Source of the DNA: Apostichopus californicus
Taxonomy: Eukaryota; Echinodermata; Holothuroidea; Aspidochirotida; Stichopodidae
DNA length: 39,836 nucleotides
Assembly (NCBI GenBank): GCA_020650975.1
Contig: JAIPMN010017869.1
Span: forward strand, 30,232-70,067
Direction of reading: 5' to 3'
The notes below the pieces were generated by a model that was not told the DNA's origin, did no database searches, and saw only the letters and a list, made by a program, of their open reading frames with translations. This document shows, one piece after another, positions 36,501 through 39,836 of the stretch (within the stretch, counting starts at the first letter, position 1; each line of letters starts with the position of its first letter). The position numbers were made by a program, and so were the translations under genes.

Positions 36501-37785
36501 CATGAGGTGTCAACTGCAATTTTAGGCAGATTTCCATATACTTGACAAATAAGGTGACATTGAAATTAAATACAACTGTCTTTGGCCTATTTAAATTTCA
36601 ATATTTTACTACATACACAGAATTGTTTATTAAGTCTGACAAATTTGGTTATTTTAGTGTATGATTGAATCAAGTGAAAGCAAAGATGCAGTTTTTAATT
36701 TGGAAACTCGTACAACTCTTGGAATATGCAAAATGACTGCTCAAAACATATACAATCTGTATATAATTAAGTATCATTTTAATACAGTAAAATCCTTGAA
36801 GTTTAGAAATACCAAAAAGTTAATATAAATGTGGCTGGTAGGATTTATAACATGGATATTAATTATAGTACTGGACAAATGTTGTAACATGAGTAAGTTT
36901 CCACTGCCAAATTAAGTGCAGTAATATATTCACAAATATTATGCAATCTGTTTACAGAAAATCTTACTATAATCTACTACCTTCAATATTCTGGTCACTG
37001 AAAACTGGAGGAAAGGGGGTGGGGCAGTGATGGGGGTAGGTATAACAAGTGTTCAGAAACATCAACTTATGTCACTCACCAACAAGTGGATATGCAAATT
37101 GAATACAGGTTAAGAAATAGTAGCCTGGTAAGCCATAGGATGCTTGTAGCAAGTCTTGATAACTTCGAGAACCAGCTAACTCTGCAGCTTTCATTAATAT
37201 GTTAAGTGAGTAATCTGCAGTAAGAGGAGCAAAAAAATTAGGGCTTTTATATATGTTTACTGATTTGCAAAGGTGGGAACAATGGGGGCCACAGATCTGC
37301 CCCTCCCACTCCCCCCACCAACAACTTTTAAACTTAAAAACCATCCGCCCTTTAAAGATGAGCGATATGAAGCACCTCGTACACGATAGGAACCACAACA
37401 GTCTCATTGTGATTTGGATACCTGAGTAACCTGACACATGTTTTTATGTTTGATTAAGAAATAATCAAAGCAAAGATTACAAAACGCTGCCAATACGGGT
37501 GTAAGACAACAGTGCTAACATTGTAGTTATGCCTAGCAGCTTCTAGTACAGGACTGTCCTTACACATGACCTTATGTTAGGCTAACTATAAACAAATACT
37601 GTCATTATTGGAATAGGTTCCTCTGAAAGAGTCTGCGCAATCACCTGACCCCTGACCCCTGGGCAATTTAAATTCAGCCTTGTTGATTTGTATTTTGTAC
37701 GGTTTCTTACCTGTAATACCAGCGATAGCAAATAGTAGAATGACACCCAGTGGCAGACCTGCTTGCTTGAAGGCATACGGTGTAC
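27269..37785 (-). CDS. SLC38A11: SLC38A11-like amino acid transporter, 10 exons, 5'-partial (gene-level entry)
   Basis: SLC38/AAAP-family transporter, predicted to move neutral amino acids with Na+ or H+ across a membrane. CDS join on the minus strand: 37711-37785, 37080-37214, 36297-36362, 34031-34131, 31436-31509, 30664-30734, 29961-30122, 28901-29013, 28027-28173, 27269-27517. All introns are GT/AG and phases are continuous, giving 396 residues (human SLC38A11 is about 406). About 10 TM helices are visible, including the rest of TM1. Hallmarks: PYAFKQAGLPLG in TM1, FVCHHNAF in a core helix, FTQGD with NYC..DDLV in an outer loop. There is an NxT glycosylation site (NET) near the C-terminus. 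The order of conserved strings matches human SLC38A11 better than other SLC38 members, from memory. The gene is convergent with RIF1; its start is right of 37785. Confidence 0.88.
28027..28173 (-). CDS. SLC38A11: SLC38A11-like exon
   Basis: Acceptor TTTTCCGCAG and donor GTAAGT; symmetric phase 0/0, 147 bp. It encodes VVENFIVRHGWVGS and then a TM helix with GVSMSTECLGLVLILN, matching human MIDCLGIVLELNG at the same junction. Confidence 0.93.
28509..28518 (+). other. 10-N assembly gap
   Basis: Ten N in an intron of the SLC38A11-like gene. No exon is affected. Confidence 0.99.
28901..29013 (-). CDS. SLC38A11: SLC38A11-like exon
   Basis: Acceptor CATATCCAG and donor GTATGT. It encodes DLLQNYCYTDDLVNIARVAF and then ITIMCTYPLECLVCRE. 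Human has DLFENYCRSDDLV and VILTYPIECFVTREV. The NYC cysteine is probably extracellular and may be disulfide-bonded. Confidence 0.94.
29014..29960 (-). other. SLC38A11-like intron filled by minisatellite
   Basis: 947-bp intron, of which about 580 bp are the tandem repeat listed separately. The rest is AT-rich and unremarkable. Confidence 0.6.
29052..29630. repeat. About 33-bp minisatellite, about 17 copies
   Basis: Units of about 30-34 bp with CACTAAATATGTATTGAATT and then TATGTAAAGCAA or AAAGAAGA variants. Copies vary by G/A in the CTGAAT/CTAAAT position and by unit length. There are no non-repeat spacers, so it is not CRISPR-like. Confidence 0.95.
29961..30122 (-). CDS. SLC38A11: SLC38A11-like exon (HHN motif)
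   Basis: Acceptor TTTTTGACAG and donor GTAATT. It encodes FVCHHNAFLIFASLETPTQT, then a TM helix ATIFLLIVGVTGYITF ending FTQG. It closely matches human FICHHNCFLVYGSLEEPT and FTGFTQGDLF. Confidence 0.96.
30664..30734 (-). CDS. SLC38A11: SLC38A11-like exon
   Basis: Acceptor GTTTTCAG and donor GTAAGT. It encodes EVEPGDWNFANINAIESVSI and then LTFA, joining to FVCHHN. Human has TEDAWVFAKPNAIQAIGVMSFA. Confidence 0.92.
31436..31509 (-). CDS. SLC38A11: SLC38A11-like exon (TM4)
   Basis: Acceptor TTTCACAG and donor GTAAGT. It encodes VAFLSMVLLILLCVVIIIRI, a clear hydrophobic helix, then GTIKI. It corresponds to human ISFISTILTTVILGIVMTRA. Confidence 0.9.
31510..33400 (-). other. SLC38A11-like intron, part without recognised elements
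   Basis: Mostly AT-rich non-coding sequence in a 2.5-kb intron. A minus-strand ORF at 32804-33034 has no recognisable similarity. The downstream end of this intron carries the 21-bp minisatellite. Confidence 0.55.
33402..33975. repeat. 21-bp minisatellite, about 27 copies, open on both strands
   Basis: Tandem 21-bp units built on GATTTCTCAGCCCAAGCAGC. Two sub-blocks are visible: CAGCCCAAGCAGC/CAGCCCAATCAGC variants (33402-33790) and a more uniform CCGCCCGAGCAGC block (33797-33910). Because the unit is a multiple of 3, long ORFs appear in several frames, for example repeats of QISQPKQ or EKSAAWA. It is intronic, ending about 55 bp from the exon at 34031, with no start context or splice signals suggesting translation. 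Confidence 0.96.
34031..34131 (-). CDS. SLC38A11: SLC38A11-like exon (TM3)
   Basis: Acceptor TATTTACAG and donor GTAAGC. It encodes NHVLANRYFVISVITLLILL then PLSFYKNVTKLVK. Human has ISRHFIIVVSTV...LPLSLYRDIAKLGK. Confidence 0.94.
34263..34298 (-). ncRNA. Hammerhead-ribozyme-like core (possible retroelement remnant)
   Basis: On the minus strand: CTGAAGA (matches CUGANGA), a short hairpin ATCC-TACTA-GGAT, GAAAC, then ATCAT and GTC. This is the order of a minimal type I hammerhead with a very short stem III, as found in Penelope-like elements. However, one base is extra or mismatched at the base of stem II, and I cannot pair a convincing stem I. Likely a degraded copy or a coincidence. Confidence 0.25.
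34439..34835. mobile_element. 397-bp MITE, hAT-like, with TIRs and 8-bp TSD
   Basis: Starts CAGTGGCGGAG and ends CTCCGCCACTG, perfect 11-bp terminal inverted repeats. Weaker subterminal symmetry follows (GTCAGAGGGGGCG versus GTCAGGGGGGACG). Flanking 8-mers TCCCCCAC (34431-34438) and TCCACCAC (34836-34843) differ at one base, consistent with an 8-bp target duplication typical of hAT elements. It has no ORF for a transposase, so it is non-autonomous. It lies in an intron of the SLC38A11-like gene. Confidence 0.8.
34838..35170. repeat. About 71-bp tandem repeat, 5 copies
   Basis: Units near 34853, 34927, 35000, 35070 and 35135. Each has CACCATTGACTTCCTTTTCT, then TTAATGGTACAACCCAA and TAGATTACCCTC. 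It directly abuts the MITE. Confidence 0.92.
35171..36296 (-). other. SLC38A11-like intron, no recognised element
   Basis: AT-rich remainder of the 2.2-kb intron. Short ORFs on both strands have no similarity I recognise. Confidence 0.55.
36297..36362 (-). CDS. SLC38A11: SLC38A11-like exon (after TM2)
   Basis: Acceptor CTCAACAG and donor GTAAGC; a 66-bp exon. It encodes MIGYHVIIGDTISQVCERIF, matching human AMISYNIITGDTLSKVFQR. Confidence 0.94.
36363..37079 (-). other. SLC38A11-like intron, no recognised element
   Basis: A 717-bp AT-rich intron with a short A-run (36408-36425) and a G-run near 37014-37038. Confidence 0.55.
37080..37214 (-). CDS. SLC38A11: SLC38A11-like exon (TM2)
   Basis: Acceptor CTTACTGCAG and donor GTGAGT. 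It encodes YSLNILMKAAELAGSRSYQD and then YGLPGYYFLTCIQFAYPLV. Human has YSLVLLIKGGALSGTDTYQ and FGFPGYLLLSVLQFLYPF. Confidence 0.96.
37711..37785 (-). CDS. SLC38A11: SLC38A11-like first visible exon (TM1, second half)
   Basis: Acceptor TTCTTTCAG and donor GTAAGA. It enters with 2 bases of a split codon and encodes TPYAFKQAGLPLGVILLFAI then AGIT. Human TM1 reads PYSMKQAGFPLGILLLF. The preceding exon, expected to encode NSIIGSGIIG-type TM1 residues, was not found between here and the window end. Confidence 0.94.
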
Positions 37786-38129
37786 CTGAAAGAATCACAA
37801 GAATAAGAAAACAAAAATAACAAATTAGTTTGCGTTTGGACAGAATAATTTACATACCTGTACCTGTAATAGATACACTGTGAGTTTACACTACAGTCTG
37901 GTAAGATTACATGAAAGATATGTCTAACATTATGCAATGGTTTCAACATACGACTTCAATGTGCACAGGCCTATAGTGCCAAATGTTAAACCAAACTACA
38001 AAAAGACATCACTTAATTGTGGTATTGATGAGGTCAAAGCAGGTAATACCTTACATGTGCATTAGAGGCTGAAACGACTGGCAGTCCCAGTGGTCTACAA
38101 GTTAGTGTCATACACACTGCTTCCCTCAC

Positions 38130-38580
38130 ACACACAGGTGTGTTTTACAGTCAGACCGAGGACCCCATTGTTTTTTCCATTGTTCAAATCCCCATTGTTT
38201 TTTCCATTGTTCAAATCCACGTACCCTAACCTTAACAATACCCCATAACAATAGAATTCTTTCGAAGATGTAGTGATTCTTTAGAAATCACATCCGAGGA
38301 CCTGAAATGCTTTTGTTCAAGTCCTCGGTTAGAATACAAAACAAGTGCACAGATACACACAGAAACACACAGGTTTGTAATATTACATTCAGACTGAGGA
38401 CCCCATTGTTTCTCCCATTGTTCAAATCCACGTATCCTCCCCTTAACAATACCCCTGAACAAAAGAATTCGACTGAGGATGAGTGGTTTCTTTTGAAATG
38501 ACATCTGAGGACTTGGAATTCCTTTGTTCAAGTCCTCAGAATACAAAAGAAGTGTGCACAAACATACACACATGCGCACC
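38130..38580. repeat. About 240-bp tandem duplication
   Basis: Two diverged copies (about 38130-38367 and 38368-38580). Both contain GAGGACCCCATTGTTT, CCATTGTTCAAATCCACGTA, CTTAACAATACCCC, GAATTC and TTTGTTCAAGTCCTC. The first copy has an extra internal duplication of CCCATTGTTTTTTCCATTGT. Confidence 0.88.
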
Positions 38581-39637
38581 AACACCATCGCATAGATTTC
38601 TTTTGCCATCTGCAAGTAAACCAAAATGATTATGTTGACCTGGCAATGGGACAGGTGGGGACACAGTGCTTCATCATTTTGTAGGCTAGGTATAGACCAG
38701 AGTTCACATGTGCACGGACTGGAGACAGGGAAGTGATGAGTGAAATAAATATTTGACTTCTATGTACATTAATATTAGAGGCAATAATTACCTTTAATAT
38801 ATTCAGTTCACTACTGCTTCTGATACAATTATGCAAATTTAATTAAATTGTTCATTTCATTGATGGAAATTTTTTTGTCCTTTTGCATCATACAAAAAAA
38901 AATGTTATTAAGCTGAGCTTTTGTTTATAGTGCAATAAATATGTTAATCCTTTCTTAAAAATTAATAAGACTTAAAAGATATGTCAAGGGTTGAACATTC
39001 TTGTTGCAAGTTTGTCAAGTTTTTTCAAAGAAAGATTGTTACAAAACTAACAATAAAAATGTTCCAAGCTACCTGCATGTCGTTCATACTTCTAAGTGTT
39101 TTCACTGTTGAACTATAAAGAACTATAAAGCAACACCTTATCTGGCAGCAGGGCAAAGCGTACTCCTCCACATTGACATTATGTGTGAAGACGACTATAC
39201 CCACCAGAATTCAAGTTTTCCTTACCAAAGGTAGTCGCCATGGCAACTATGAAATTTGATCATGACTTTCTAGTCTTCAAAATAGACATTTATAATACAA
39301 CTCTGTTTGTGACATGTTTGATGTCACACATAGAACGTTGTAAAGCTGTTTTTGGAATATTTAGAGGTCTTTAAGATGGTTGGATCTGCCCTGTTGTTCA
39401 TATTTGATTTGTCTGCAAGCTGTCCACCTGATTAATTTATACACTTATTATGACAACAACTAGTTACCTGCAAATGCAAGTGTTGTATTTGCTGATTACT
39501 TGCAGCTTTCTGAATTTAGTCGACAGTGTCGATCTTGTAACTCAAAAATGCAAATGAATAAAGTATTATGAAGTGATATTACTGGCTTTGCCCCTTTAAA
39601 AAACAAGTTGGCACCTGACCACAAGAGTTGTTCAACC
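38581..39637 (-). other. Upstream intron or 5' flank of SLC38A11-like gene
   Basis: AT-rich, no exon confirmed. A GCCATGG start context followed by a phase-compatible donor lies at 39226-39241 on the minus strand (see findings). Confidence 0.45.
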
Positions 39638-39836
39638 TCAACTATGATTCCTGACAGTTGGCCCAAGTGACCATTCTCTGCCATACATTACAACCTACAC
39701 CTCAACTATGATTCCTAACAGTTGGCCCAAGTGACCATTCTCTGCCATACATTACAACCTACACCTCAACTATGATTCCTGACAGTTGGGCCAAGTGACC
39801 ATTCTCTGCCACACATTGTCACCTACTGTACACCTC
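39637..39836. repeat. About 63-bp tandem repeat, 3 copies, runs off the window
   Basis: Copies start near 39637, 39701 and 39764. Each has CTCAACTATGATTCCTGACA, GTTGGCCCAAGTGACC and TCTGCCATACATTACAACCT. Copies are almost identical, so the array is young and probably continues beyond the right edge. Confidence 0.95.

Overview
The window is metazoan nuclear DNA. It is AT-rich, every coding exon is bounded by GT/AG introns, and there are many microsatellites, minisatellites, poly-G runs, tRNA-derived repeats and two short N gaps. Repeat style and protein divergence suggest a marine invertebrate deuterostome. An echinoderm, possibly a sea cucumber, is my best guess, but nothing here fixes the species.

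Left half (about 1-22,075, + strand): one large gene, the orthologue of RIF1 (Rap1-interacting factor 1, a PP1-recruiting regulator of replication timing and DNA-break repair choice). I can place 26 consecutive exons between 369 and 20,710. Their phases fit throughout and they give about 2,560 residues without a stop. Only the extreme N-terminus (roughly 100 residues by comparison with human RIF1) lies off the left edge. Exons 1-18 encode the N-terminal HEAT-repeat domain. Exons 19-21 are a linker with a strikingly conserved short motif. Exon 22 (3.6 kb) encodes a disordered, acidic, SQ/TQ-rich region and ends with the SILK half of the PP1 docking site. Exon 23 carries the RVxF half, exon 24 a basic Ser/Lys/Arg-rich cassette, and exons 25-26 the conserved C-terminal DNA/BLM-binding region.

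Middle (about 22,075-26,800): no protein gene is recognisable. The region holds a five-copy tandem array of tRNA-like units, two more unrelated tRNA-like sequences, a GC-rich tandem repeat and copies of a dispersed repeat with TGACCT half-sites spaced by 4 bp.

Right half (about 26,800-39,836, - strand): a convergent second gene, an SLC38A11-like member of the SLC38/AAAP sodium-coupled neutral amino acid transporters. Ten exons are placed, giving 396 residues through to the stop codon. Only the short N-terminus and the first part of TM1 are missing. Its introns contain a 397-bp hAT-like MITE with terminal inverted repeats and a near-perfect 8-bp target duplication, a hammerhead-ribozyme-like core, and several large minisatellites. 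One of these is open on both strands and imitates genes.

The two genes are tail to tail and have no evident functional link. The most useful points are the modular PP1-docking and C-terminal exons of RIF1 and the unusual tRNA-like tandem array. I saw no clearly new multi-gene system.
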